Of a DNA stretch of 17,374 nucleotides, positions 1 through 6,980 are shown one piece after another. The translations under genes were made by a program, and so were the position numbers. Position 1 is the first letter of the stretch. Every line of letters begins with the position of its first letter. Below the pieces are notes generated by a model, which was given only the letters and a program-made list of their open reading frames with translations, had not been told where the DNA came from and did no database searches. The DNA is from Christensenella sp. UBA6420 (GTDB lineage Bacteria > Bacillota > Clostridia > Christensenellales > DTU072), in assembly GCA_002439705.1 (NCBI GenBank), contig DJPE01000081.1, positions 1 through 17,374 on the forward strand, in the 5' to 3' direction.

Positions 1-601
1 AATCGCACAACCACAGCGGCAACGCGGTACCCGTTTTCAGTTCCATAAGCACGAAACCGTCTTGCAATAACCTTTCTCCGTCCAAAGACGAATGGAAATT
101 AAGGTTATCCGTGCGATAGCGGATATTTTTATCGAACGTAACCCGCAAATCGCCGCCCCTGTCGAAAAACGCTTCCCTGTCGTACAATATAAGCATTTTC
201 GGTCGTAAATCCCCGTAAAAATTTATAAAATACGAAAGTTCTTTCCCTATCTGCGACGAAACAACCTTTCCCGAAAACAAACTATCCGCTTCGCTTTCCT
301 TGCAGGATATCCGCCTTTTGTAAACCACTCCATCGTACTTACGCTTCATTTCGAGATATACGTCTTTGTCGTTTAGGTTAAGGTTGTAACACCGTAAACG
401 AAGTTTCTCCTTAAAGACGGGCTTTTCTATCGACTCGCGGATAAGCCTGTAATCGGGCGTGTCGTAGTAAAGACTTTGAATAACGTTCTTCCCGAACGCG
501 TCGGGAACGAGCCTACTCTCTATCTCCTTTTTCACCGCGGCGTACTGCTCCGCCGTAAGTAAATATTTAAGTTCGTACCGCTTAAAAACGTAACCCGTCA
601 C
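1..601 (-). CDS. VTC-domain polyphosphate polymerase-like protein, partial (3' end outside window)
   Basis: A minus-strand reading frame stays open from about 780 to the left edge, so the gene is cut by the window. The best start is GTG at 601-599, preceded by AAGGCGG at about 6 nt; the open frame upstream has no ATG or GTG. The roughly 200 visible residues begin MTGYVFKRYELKYLLT and contain SLYYDT near residue 43, KEKLRLRCY near 66, YLEMKRKYDGVVYKRR near 82 and VLMELKTGTALPLWL at the cut end. The spaced basic and acidic strands (KRYELKY, KEKLRLR, EMKRK, ELKT) are typical of the VTC tunnel fold, whose members bind nucleotide and make or handle inorganic polyphosphate. In Bacillota such genes often sit beside DUF4956 and CotH genes, but those would lie outside this window. 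The family call is firm; enzymatic activity is inferred from the family only. Confidence 0.85.
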   Translation of the reverse strand, partial: MTGYVFKRYELKYLLTAEQYAAVKKEIESRLVPDAFGKNVIQSLYYDTPDYRLIRESIEKPVFKEKLRLRCYNLNLNDKDVYLEMKRKYDGVVYKRRISCKESEADSLFSGKVVSSQIGKELSYFINFYGDLRPKMLILYDREAFFDRGGDLRVTFDKNIRYRTDNLNFHSSLDGERLLQDGFVLMELKTGTALPLWLCD

Positions 602-733
602 GATAAACCGCCTTGTTTCTTTCTTATTTGCTATCAGTTTATCGACCGTAACTAAAACGTACTTAAAAAATAAAAACGTCGGAAAAATTTTTTGAAACTC
701 CGAAAACGGAACGAAAACGAGCCTCGTAAAATG

Positions 734-756
734 AAAAAACGACGGATTTTCCGTCG
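734..756 (-). terminator. Rho-independent terminator of the lipoprotein gene
   Basis: Read on the minus strand this is CGACGG, a 5-nt loop AAAAT, CCGTCG and six T. The 6-bp stem is perfect and lies about 55 nt past the stop of the lipoprotein gene. The plus-strand reading also has a short T run after one C, so it may act weakly both ways. The rest of 602-809 shows nothing further that I can support. Confidence 0.85.
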
Positions 757-809
757 CTTTTTCAAATAAATAGCTTTGTCGTTAATTCCTTATATAAAAA
801 TCGCGCGTA

Positions 810-2831
810 TTAACTCAATTTTATATACAGCGCGGGAACGACGCCGCAAAAAGTGCGGTTTACGCTGAAATTATCGAGTTCCCCGAAGTAGTAAACGTAG
901 TACGCGAGATAAGAAAACTTATAATAAGGCGAACGCAGCCACCAGTAACAATTGCCTTTATAACTATTGTCGGTACTTGCATAACAGCCTTGGCTCTTCG
1001 CATAATCGGTACTCTTCTTTTGCCTGTCGGCGTTTCTTTTGAAGTACGCGTTCGTCTTGAATACGTCCTTATAAGACGGCAGGAATATTTTGTCTGCGGT
1101 GTTAATCTGATTACCGTTATATTGATTAATCGTATCGTATCCCGTCGTCACGTTATCTATTAAAGTAGTCGCTATCAAATCCTTTTGTAAGTCGTTGAAT
1201 GCGGCGTTATAAAAAGTATCGTTGAGCCACTTTCTTATATCGCTTTCGGCGTAATCGTTAGCGTATACGGTTCTTCCGTTTCTCGTTTGAGTTTCTTTAT
1301 AATCGCTTCCGTAATACTGCTGACTGTCGAGAGCAAGGTCTGCAAGGATTAACGCTTTGCCGCCGCTTTCGTTAAGTATATTCCATTTAATAGGTTCGTA
1401 TCTGAACCAATAGACGGTATAAATATAATAGCCGTTGTCGTCCTGATACGAATACTCCGTAGAGCCGTTTCCCGTCGTATAATACGGTCTGTAAGAAGTA
1501 AAATATACTCCCCTGTACTTTTCTCCGTTATATGCTTCGTCGATATACCAAGTATAGTTACTTTCGCTTCCGTATCTATAATAACCGTATGAAGTCCAAT
1601 TTGCGGAATCGTCCGCAGTGGGTAACTCTCCCGCCGCGTAGTTAAGCGCGTCCGTAATATCGTCGTCGGTTACTCTCGTTTGCGGATAAGAACCGAAATA
1701 AATAACGTCGTCGTGACGGCAATAACCTTTTTCCTGTTGCCCGTGAATTGTAATTTCGCATTTCTTACATTTGCAATCGGCGTTCAACGTATGATTAACC
1801 GCACCGCATTTAATACATATACAATTATCGTTAGGCTCGTGTTCGGTACACTTCTTAAATTTTTTCATATACGTTTTGCTCTCAGTCGGTATTGCAAACG
1901 TACACGATAACTCTTCGCAGATTTGCGTATCGCCGTCGTACCAACCGTCAAAGATATACCCGACGTAAGTTTCCGCCGTCAGCGTTATTTCCCAACCTAA
2001 GGTATCGCTCGTTATAGTAACTTTTCTGCCGTTTATATTGTTTGTTACCGTCACAGTACCGCGAGCATATCCGAATTTCGCAGTATAAGTCTTGCTTGCG
2101 TTCGGGATATAAAACGTATAAGTCAATTCTTTCGTTAATTCCGTCTCGCCGTCGTACCAACCTAAAAACGCGTACCCCGCGTTTGCGGTCGCAGTGATAG
2201 TGACTTTCTTTCCCATCTCGGTCGCGCCTTCCACTCCGCGAACCGCGCCCGCTTCTTCGATATTCTTTTCAAGATTTACGGGGCATTTTATCCATTTTGC
2301 CGTATAAGTTGCGCTTTCACTCGGCATTTTGAAAGTATAAGATAATTTATCGGTCAGTTCCGTTTCTCCGTCGTACCAACCTAAAAACGTATATCCTGCG
2401 TTCGTGGTCGCCGTTATCGTAGCGGAGTATCCCACTTTATACGCGTTCGTTAAACCGCCCACGCTTCCCGCTTCGGTATCGTTGCATTTTAGGTTGAATT
2501 TGTACCATTTTGCGGTATAAGTTACGTTTTCGCTCGGCATTTTGAACGTAAACGATAATTCATAAGTAAGTCTCGTTTCTCCGTCGTACCAACCTATAAA
2601 AGTGTATCCCGCGTTAGTAACTGCCGTTACGGTAACTTCTTCCCCGTCGTAAATTTCGCTTTCCGTTGCGCTTATCGTACCCGCTTCTTCGATATTCTTT
2701 TCAATGGTCACCGTAAAAATTTTTTTATTCGGCGTATTGGGAACGTTCGTTTCTCTATCAGAACATGCCGCCAATACGAAACAACAAACTATACAGAAAA
2801 TTGCGGCGATAACTAAATGTTTTTTGTTCAT
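810..2831 (-). CDS. Lipoprotein with four InlB/Flg_new repeats, Cys-rich linker and DUF6273 domain
   Basis: This is a 673-residue surface protein. A lipoprotein signal peptide ends in the lipobox L20-A-A-C23, so it is probably lipid-anchored outside the membrane. Residues about 39-330 hold four tandem repeats of about 71 residues, each with the core GWYDG(E/D)T followed by a (K/A/Y)(M/I)P...TYxxK(W/F) end; this is the Listeria-Bacteroides (InlB B-repeat, Flg_new) fold seen in surface and adhesion proteins. Residues about 333-381 carry C-x-C-x2-C and CKCKKC pairs resembling small zinc-binding modules. The remainder, from VIYFGSYPQT near 384 to the end, matches DUF6273, with its characteristic WWLRSP close to the C-terminus. 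The start is supported by AAGGAG 9-10 nt upstream. A strong promoter overlapping a palindrome suggests control by the divergent XRE gene. Ligand and role are unknown. Confidence 0.88.
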   Translation of the reverse strand: MNKKHLVIAAIFCIVCCFVLAACSDRETNVPNTPNKKIFTVTIEKNIEEAGTISATESEIYDGEEVTVTAVTNAGYTFIGWYDGETRLTYELSFTFKMPSENVTYTAKWYKFNLKCNDTEAGSVGGLTNAYKVGYSATITATTNAGYTFLGWYDGETELTDKLSYTFKMPSESATYTAKWIKCPVNLEKNIEEAGAVRGVEGATEMGKKVTITATANAGYAFLGWYDGETELTKELTYTFYIPNASKTYTAKFGYARGTVTVTNNINGRKVTITSDTLGWEITLTAETYVGYIFDGWYDGDTQICEELSCTFAIPTESKTYMKKFKKCTEHEPNDNCICIKCGAVNHTLNADCKCKKCEITIHGQQEKGYCRHDDVIYFGSYPQTRVTDDDITDALNYAAGELPTADDSANWTSYGYYRYGSESNYTWYIDEAYNGEKYRGVYFTSYRPYYTTGNGSTEYSYQDDNGYYIYTVYWFRYEPIKWNILNESGGKALILADLALDSQQYYGSDYKETQTRNGRTVYANDYAESDIRKWLNDTFYNAAFNDLQKDLIATTLIDNVTTGYDTINQYNGNQINTADKIFLPSYKDVFKTNAYFKRNADRQKKSTDYAKSQGCYASTDNSYKGNCYWWLRSPYYKFSYLAYYVYYFGELDNFSVNRTFCGVVPALYIKLS
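1930..2720 (-). repeat. Four imperfect tandem coding repeats of about 215 bp
   Basis: The block CCGTCGTACCAACCT, antisense to the GWYDGET core, recurs near 1935, 2150, 2366 and 2581. The spacing of about 215 bp equals one 71-72 residue InlB-type repeat. The copies have diverged in nucleotide sequence, with the copy nearest 1935 the most different (GWYDGDT, with extra Cys). Repeats 1 and 3 share the phrase NIEEAG, which suggests descent by unit duplication. Confidence 0.85.
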
Positions 2832-2897
2832 AATATAAATCTCCTTCCAAGAATAAGCCGACTTTATACGGGATATAATTATCGTGTTAGCAAGAAA

Positions 2898-2926
2898 ATT
2901 GTATTAGGGATTTTCCCTAATGTCAA
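2898..2926 (-). promoter_or_regulatory. Promoter of the lipoprotein gene (TTGACA-17-TACAAT)
   Basis: On the minus strand, TTGACA (2926-2921) matches the sigma-A -35 consensus fully. It is followed by a 17-nt spacer and TACAAT (2903-2898), five of six for -10. Transcription would start near 2891, giving a leader of about 60 nt that contains the AAGGAG site. The 17-nt spacer is exactly the inverted repeat TTAGGGATTTTCCCTAA. Confidence 0.8.
2903..2921. promoter_or_regulatory. Operator 1: perfect 19-bp palindrome
   Basis: ATTAGGGATTTTCCCTAAT is a perfect inverted repeat, with 8-bp arms around TTT. It fills the spacer of the lipoprotein promoter, so a bound protein would exclude RNA polymerase. 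A second copy lies 29 bp away centre to centre, close to three helical turns, as expected for paired dimers of an XRE-type repressor. Assignment to the adjacent XRE gene is inference from position. Confidence 0.75.
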
Positions 2927-2932
2927 GTATTA

Positions 2933-2949
2933 TTAGGAATTTTCCCTAA
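2933..2949. promoter_or_regulatory. Operator 2: near-perfect 17-bp palindrome abutting the XRE start codon
   Basis: TTAGGAATTTTCCCTAA differs from operator 1 by a single base (A for G at 2938). It ends one base before the ATG at 2951. It lies upstream of the lipoprotein -35 box and directly over the expected leader of the XRE gene, so it is well placed for autorepression. Confidence 0.75.
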
Positions 2950-2950
2950 A

Positions 2951-3163
2951 ATGGATAGTATGAACAAATTCAGTTTACGGCTAAAAGAACTTCGTTTGGA
3001 AAAAGGGATAAGTCAGAAAAAGCTATCCGAAATAATCGGCACGAACAACAGCAGTATTTGCGACTGGGAGTGCGGAAGAAGCGAACCGAGCATAGAAACT
3101 ATCATTGCTCTGTGCAAATTCTTCGAAGTGAGTTCCGATTACCTTTTAGGCTTGGAAGATTAG
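2951..3163 (+). CDS. XRE-family HTH transcriptional regulator (70 aa)
   Basis: This is a minimal Cro/CI-type DNA-binding protein. Residues about 9-65 form the whole HTH_3 domain: LRLKELRLEKGISQKKLSE, then the recognition-helix region SSICDWECGRSEPSIETI, then the closing FFEVSSDYLLGLED. There is no sensor or dimerisation domain beyond this. Two in-frame ATG codons exist (2951 and 2960); neither has a clear Shine-Dalgarno site because operator 2 occupies the upstream 18 bases, so the gene may be translated from a very short leader. It is divergent from the lipoprotein gene and two matching palindromes lie between them, so it probably represses both. It is followed by a strong terminator and appears monocistronic. 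Confidence 0.88.
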   Translation: MDSMNKFSLRLKELRLEKGISQKKLSEIIGTNNSSICDWECGRSEPSIETIIALCKFFEVSSDYLLGLED

Positions 3164-3183
3164 GATATTTTAAGTAAAAAACT

Positions 3184-3219
3184 ACGCCCCGATATTTTAG
3201 TTTATTCGGGGCGTTTTTT
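3184..3219. terminator. Terminator between the convergent XRE gene and kinase remnant
   Basis: ACGCCCCGA and TCGGGGCGT form a 9-bp stem around a 13-nt loop, followed by six T on the plus strand. On the minus strand the same stem is followed by AGTTTTTT, so it can also end transcription coming from the kinase remnant. Confidence 0.88.
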
Positions 3220-3240
3220 AATTCGGATATAATTATTCGT

Positions 3241-3892
3241 CTATTTCAAGGGGAGCGTTGCGGTCACGCAGAAATCTTTGCCGCTCTTCGTTTCGGCTTT
3301 TATCGAGCCGCCGTGGGCTTCCGTTATTGCCTTGGCAATGGAAAGTCCTATGCCGTGTCCGCCCGTTTCTGAATTTCTCGAATCGTCGGTACGGTAAAAT
3401 CTGTCGAAGACGTGGGGCAAATCGGATTTCTTTACTACGGAAGCCGTGGTGTTATATACCGACAGGACGGCAGATTTTTTGTTGGCGGTGAGCGTAACTA
3501 TTATTTCTCCGCCCGCGTCGGTATACTTAACGGCGTTTTCCGCGAGTATGGACGCAAGGTGTCTTATCGCGTCGGGCGAACCGCTCATTTTCACGTTCGG
3601 TTTTATATCCGCGATAAATTTAAGTCCTTTCGCAGTAGCCAAAGTCCTGAACGGGTTTATCGCTTCCGACACGGTGTCGGACAGGGGCATTTCTATTTTG
3701 TTTATTTTATGTTCCGCTTCTTCCATTTTGGACAGGTAAACCAAATTGTTCGTAAGCTCGCTCATTCGTTTGGTTTGCCGACGGATTTCGGCGAGTTCGT
3801 CGCTTTCGTCGTTTTCTCCTTCGATTAAGTCGAGATTGGCGTTTATTATCGTAAGCGGCGTTTTCATTTCGTGTCCGGCGTCGGAGGTCGAT
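3241..3892 (-). pseudogene. Histidine kinase remnant (H box to ATPase domain, N-terminal half missing)
   Basis: The readable protein starts abruptly at SDAGHEMKTPLT, the H-box phosphoacceptor motif (His codon 3873-3871). It continues through a complete HisKA helix pair, the N box (AENAVKYTDAGG), FDRFYRTDDSRN and the G2 box (GGHGIGLSIAKAI) to a normal end, TLPLK. Family members have roughly 150-250 further residues before the H box, with membrane segments, a sensor and HAMP; none of this exists here. The bases upstream of the Ser-Asp codons instead encode the start of the SDR gene on the other strand. The only starts that would add residues are non-ATG codons whose translation is antisense to the SDR Rossmann motif. 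It is most likely a rearrangement scar; contig misjoining is an alternative. No partner response regulator is adjacent. Confidence 0.75.
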
Positions 3893-5437
3893 ATGAAAAG
3901 AATAGTTTTGACGGGAGCAAGCGGCAATATGGGCAGAGCCGTGTTGGAGAAAATTTATTCCTTACCCGATACGGTCACGAGAATACTCGTAAAGAGCGAA
4001 AAGGCGGAGAAAGCCTTTATCGGAACGGTTAAGAAAAAATATCCGCAGGTTGAGATAGTTTGCGGCAATTTAGCAGACGAAAAGGTTTGTGAAAAACTCG
4101 TAGAAAACGCGGACTATATAGTTAATTGCGCGGCGGTAATTCCCCCGAAGTCCGACAAGTCGCCCGAAGCGGCGATAGAATGTAACTATTACGGCGTTAA
4201 GACCTTGTTGGACGCGATAAAGGGCAGTGAAGTTGAGCCTAAACTTATCCATATATCCACGGTTGCGCTGTACGGGAACAGGAACTATCTTCACCCGTGG
4301 GGGCGAGTGGGAGACCCGCTATTGCCGAGCGTGTTCGACGTTTACGCAAAGTCGAAACTTTTCGGCGAAAGGCTCGTTCTCGAAAGCGGACTTAAAAATT
4401 GGGCGGTGTTGCGGCAGACTGTCATGCTTCACGCAAGAATGCTCGCCGACAATATGAAAGACGGACTTATGTTCCATACCTGTTTCAATTCTCCGCTCGA
4501 ATGGATTACGGCGACGGACAGCGGACTTTTAATAAGAAACATTCTTCTTGCCGATATGAGCGGCAACGCCGAAAACTTCTGGAAAAGAGTCTACAATATA
4601 GGAGCCGGCGAAAGTAACAGGAACACCGGCTACGAAACCTTTAACGACGGTTTCGGAATAATCGGCGGCTCGGCGAAAAGTTTTATGGAGCCGTCCTGGC
4701 AAGCCACCCGCAATTTCCACGGAATGTGGTTTTCCGACGGAGAGATTTTGCAAAAGCAATTTAACTATCAGACCGAAAAATGTTCCGACTACTGGAAAGA
4801 AATTCTTAAAAATCACCCGTGCTACGGCGTAGCGAAAATAATTCCGACGGGGGTTATTAAAACCCTTGCGATAAAACGCCTTTTGTCCGACCCGAACTCG
4901 CCGACTAAGTGGGAGAAAAATTCCGACGAAGCGAGAATGAAAGCGTATTTTTACGACGGGAAAAGGGATACGAGAAGCTGGGCGGAATTTCCGCTTCTTT
5001 CCGAAGGCAATACCGAGCGGGGCAAGGTCGATTACGAAAATATGAAAGATATAACGAAAGTAAAAGACAACGGGTATTTATTAAACCACGGCTTCGACGA
5101 AACCAAACCGCAGGAAGAACTCGATATAGAAGATATGAAAAAAGCCGCCGAATTCAGGGGCGGGAAGTGCCTTAGCGAATTTATGGTAAAGGGCGACCTT
5201 TATACTCCGCTACTTTGGGAATGTTCCGAAGGGCATAAGTTTTTCGCGACTCCCTATACCGTTTTATTCGCGGGGCATTGGTGCGAAGAGTGCTTAAAAA
5301 ACGTCTGGAACTACGATATAGCAGCGAGCAAGTCGCCGTACTTTGCGCAAGTGTATTACGATTCGCATGACCGTAAAGAACGGAAAGAGTATTTTATGAA
5401 CGGCAAGCAAGCGTTTTACAGGGAGAAAGCAATATGA
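3893..5437 (+). CDS. NAD-dependent epimerase/dehydratase (extended SDR) with C-terminal zinc-ribbon-like extension
   Basis: A 514-residue protein. The N-terminal part of about 330 residues is an extended short-chain dehydrogenase/reductase: dinucleotide motif G8-A-S-G-N-M-G14, the segment VNCAAVIPP near residue 80, HISTVALYG (catalytic Ser/Thr about 122) and Y151-A-K-S-K155. This points to an NAD(P)-dependent nucleotide-sugar or related substrate, which the sequence does not identify. The extension of about 180 residues is unusual for SDRs; near its end it carries C444-x3-H448 ... C464-x2-C467 in a Trp/Phe-rich setting (LWECSEGHKFFATPYTV), which looks like a small zinc ribbon. The start chosen is ATG 3893 with GGAGG 5 nt upstream. 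The frame is open further upstream, but that region is antisense to the kinase remnant. The stop overlaps the start of the EFR1 gene by 4 bp, so they are translationally coupled. Confidence 0.85.
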   Translation: MKRIVLTGASGNMGRAVLEKIYSLPDTVTRILVKSEKAEKAFIGTVKKKYPQVEIVCGNLADEKVCEKLVENADYIVNCAAVIPPKSDKSPEAAIECNYYGVKTLLDAIKGSEVEPKLIHISTVALYGNRNYLHPWGRVGDPLLPSVFDVYAKSKLFGERLVLESGLKNWAVLRQTVMLHARMLADNMKDGLMFHTCFNSPLEWITATDSGLLIRNILLADMSGNAENFWKRVYNIGAGESNRNTGYETFNDGFGIIGGSAKSFMEPSWQATRNFHGMWFSDGEILQKQFNYQTEKCSDYWKEILKNHPCYGVAKIIPTGVIKTLAIKRLLSDPNSPTKWEKNSDEARMKAYFYDGKRDTRSWAEFPLLSEGNTERGKVDYENMKDITKVKDNGYLLNHGFDETKPQEELDIEDMKKAAEFRGGKCLSEFMVKGDLYTPLLWECSEGHKFFATPYTVLFAGHWCEECLKNVWNYDIAASKSPYFAQVYYDSHDRKERKEYFMNGKQAFYREKAI

Positions 5438-6255
5438 AAAAAGCAATAATATATTTGTTTTCCGCAACGGGAAACACCGAAAAAGTAACTAAGTTTTTCG
5501 TTGACGAACTTATAAACGACGGCGTTAAGACGGCGGTTAAGAAAATAGAAGACGGCGAAGATTTCACTTCGGCGGACTATATAGGGATAGCTTATCCCAT
5601 ACACGCTTTTTCCGCCCCCGAAAACGTACTGCGTTTTGCCGAGAATATGCCCGACGGGAACGAGAAAGTCTTTTTCATAAAGACGGGCGGCGAGTGTCTG
5701 CACTACAACGACGCGTCGTCGGGGAAGCTTGCTAAAATATTAAGGAAAAAAGGCTACGATACAGTCGCCGATTTTATGTACGTCATGCCGTACAATATGC
5801 TTTACAGACATTCCGATTCCATGGCGGATAAGATGTATTTCACCGCAAAAAGGAAAGCCGCCCGCGACGCCGACAAACTCGTTTCGGGCGAGAAATCAAA
5901 GGTAGGGAAAGACAGTTTGGTAAGTATAATTTTCCGTTCCGTGGAGCAACCGTTTATGAAAATCAACGGAAAGCACTTTAAGGTAGACTACGATAAATGC
6001 GTCGGCTGTAACGCCTGCGTCAATAACTGTCCGCAAAAAAACATTACGGTAAATGACGGAAGGTTCGTTTTCGGAAACAACTGTATAGGGTGCGTAAGGT
6101 GTTCTTTCTGTTGCCCGAAGTCGGCAATAAGCATTGGGCTTATCAATATGTGGAAAGTCAACGGCAAGTACCGTTTCGGAACGGAAGAGCCGACGGAATA
6201 TGAAGTGAAGTACCTTAGTAAGTCGTATAAAAAATATTTTGACGAGAACGCATAA
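5434..6255 (+). CDS. EFR1-family flavodoxin-ferredoxin fusion
   Basis: A cytoplasmic electron carrier of 273 residues. The N-terminal flavodoxin-like domain opens with IYLFSATGNTEKV, the FMN phosphate-binding loop (S10-A-T-G-N-T), and covers about 1-165. The C-terminal part has two [4Fe-4S] motifs: C189-x2-C192-x2-C195-x3-C199-P and C217-x2-C220-x2-C223-x3-C227-P. This order is that of the EFR1 family. It overlaps the SDR gene by 4 bp (ATGA), so it may supply or take electrons for the SDR reaction or for a modification of the same substrate; that link is inferred from the operon only. The region after the second cluster (from about 231) is short and ends normally. The last codons also contain the promoter for the following response regulator. 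Confidence 0.9.
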   Translation: MKKAIIYLFSATGNTEKVTKFFVDELINDGVKTAVKKIEDGEDFTSADYIGIAYPIHAFSAPENVLRFAENMPDGNEKVFFIKTGGECLHYNDASSGKLAKILRKKGYDTVADFMYVMPYNMLYRHSDSMADKMYFTAKRKAARDADKLVSGEKSKVGKDSLVSIIFRSVEQPFMKINGKHFKVDYDKCVGCNACVNNCPQKNITVNDGRFVFGNNCIGCVRCSFCCPKSAISIGLINMWKVNGKYRFGTEEPTEYEVKYLSKSYKKYFDENA

Positions 6256-6266
6256 TGAGATATAAT
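6239..6266 (+). promoter_or_regulatory. Internal promoter of the response regulator/kinase pair (TTGACG-16-TATAAT)
   Basis: TTGACG (6239-6244) and a perfect TATAAT (6261-6266) are 16 nt apart, with transcription expected near 6273. The -35 box lies in the last codons of the EFR1 gene, and the -10 box just past its stop. The two-component genes can therefore be expressed apart from the upstream operon. Confidence 0.75.
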
Positions 6267-6304
6267 AAGTATATGAAAATAAATCGGCGTTACGGGAGAC
6301 GAGT

Positions 6305-6979
6305 ATGAAGAAAATTCTTATAGCGGAAGACAACGTTGAAATATCCGATATGCTTCGCAACTATTTAATGAGAGCGGGACATTCCGTTTTTCAGGCGTTC
6401 GACGGCAAACAGGCGTTGGAACTGTTCGAGCTCGTTAAGCCCGATTTAGTGCTGCTCGACATTATGATGCCCGTTTACGACGGATATTACGTTTGCGAAC
6501 AGATAAGAAAAAAATCGCGTATCCCCGTAATTATTACTTCCGCAGTCTGCACCGAAGACGAGAAGTTAAGAATGTTCGATTTAGGCGCGGACGACTACGT
6601 TACCAAACCCTTTTCTTTTAAGGAAACGGTCTGCAGAGTGAACGCGCAGTTAAGGCGGTATTACGAGTCGAGCGAAGTAAGAACCGACGAAAAAACCTAC
6701 GGCGCGCTTACAATTAACGTTCCCCGTTCGGAAGTCAAAATAAACGGTGAAATTCTGCCGCTCAGCGTAAAGGAATTCAAACTTCTCGCTTTCCTTACCG
6801 AGAATGAAAACACGATTTTTTCCAAACAGAAAATTATCGACGAAGTGTGGGGAATAGACGAATATATCGAAGAAAACACCGTAGCGGTAACGGTAGGAAG
6901 ACTGAGAGAAAAACTACATAAACACGGTGTGGACAACTTAGTCACCGTCTGGGGCTTCGGCTATAAATGGCAGGCGTAA
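6305..6979 (+). CDS. OmpR/PhoB-family response regulator
   Basis: A 224-residue regulator. The receiver domain (1-120) has the acidic pair E8-D9, phosphoacceptor D52 in LVLLDIMMP, T78 in VIITSA and K101 in TKPF. The winged-helix output domain (about 127-223) has the usual LSVKEFKLLAFL, then TVAVTVGRLREKL as recognition helix, and ends in the wing GFGYKW. On phosphorylation it would bind DNA as a dimer; its targets are not visible here. The start is ATG 6305 with GGGAG about 6 nt upstream. The kinase gene begins one base after its stop, so the two are cotranscribed and presumably cognate. No direct-repeat binding box was recognised near its promoter. Confidence 0.92.
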   Translation: MKKILIAEDNVEISDMLRNYLMRAGHSVFQAFDGKQALELFELVKPDLVLLDIMMPVYDGYYVCEQIRKKSRIPVIITSAVCTEDEKLRMFDLGADDYVTKPFSFKETVCRVNAQLRRYYESSEVRTDEKTYGALTINVPRSEVKINGEILPLSVKEFKLLAFLTENENTIFSKQKIIDEVWGIDEYIEENTVAVTVGRLREKLHKHGVDNLVTVWGFGYKWQA

Positions 6980-6980
6980 T

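Noticed and set aside
2861..2880. TATAAT at 2874-2879 as a plus-strand promoter for the XRE gene
   Set aside because: No acceptable -35 box lies 16-18 nt upstream, and the site falls within the leader of the lipoprotein gene.
3412..3828. Plus-strand open frames inside the kinase remnant
   Set aside because: They are shadows of a strongly conserved kinase frame, and their products look like random low-complexity sequence.
3746..3892. Open frame continuing upstream of the SDR start at 3893
   Set aside because: It is antisense to conserved kinase motifs, and GGAGG is correctly placed for ATG 3893, where the Rossmann motif begins.
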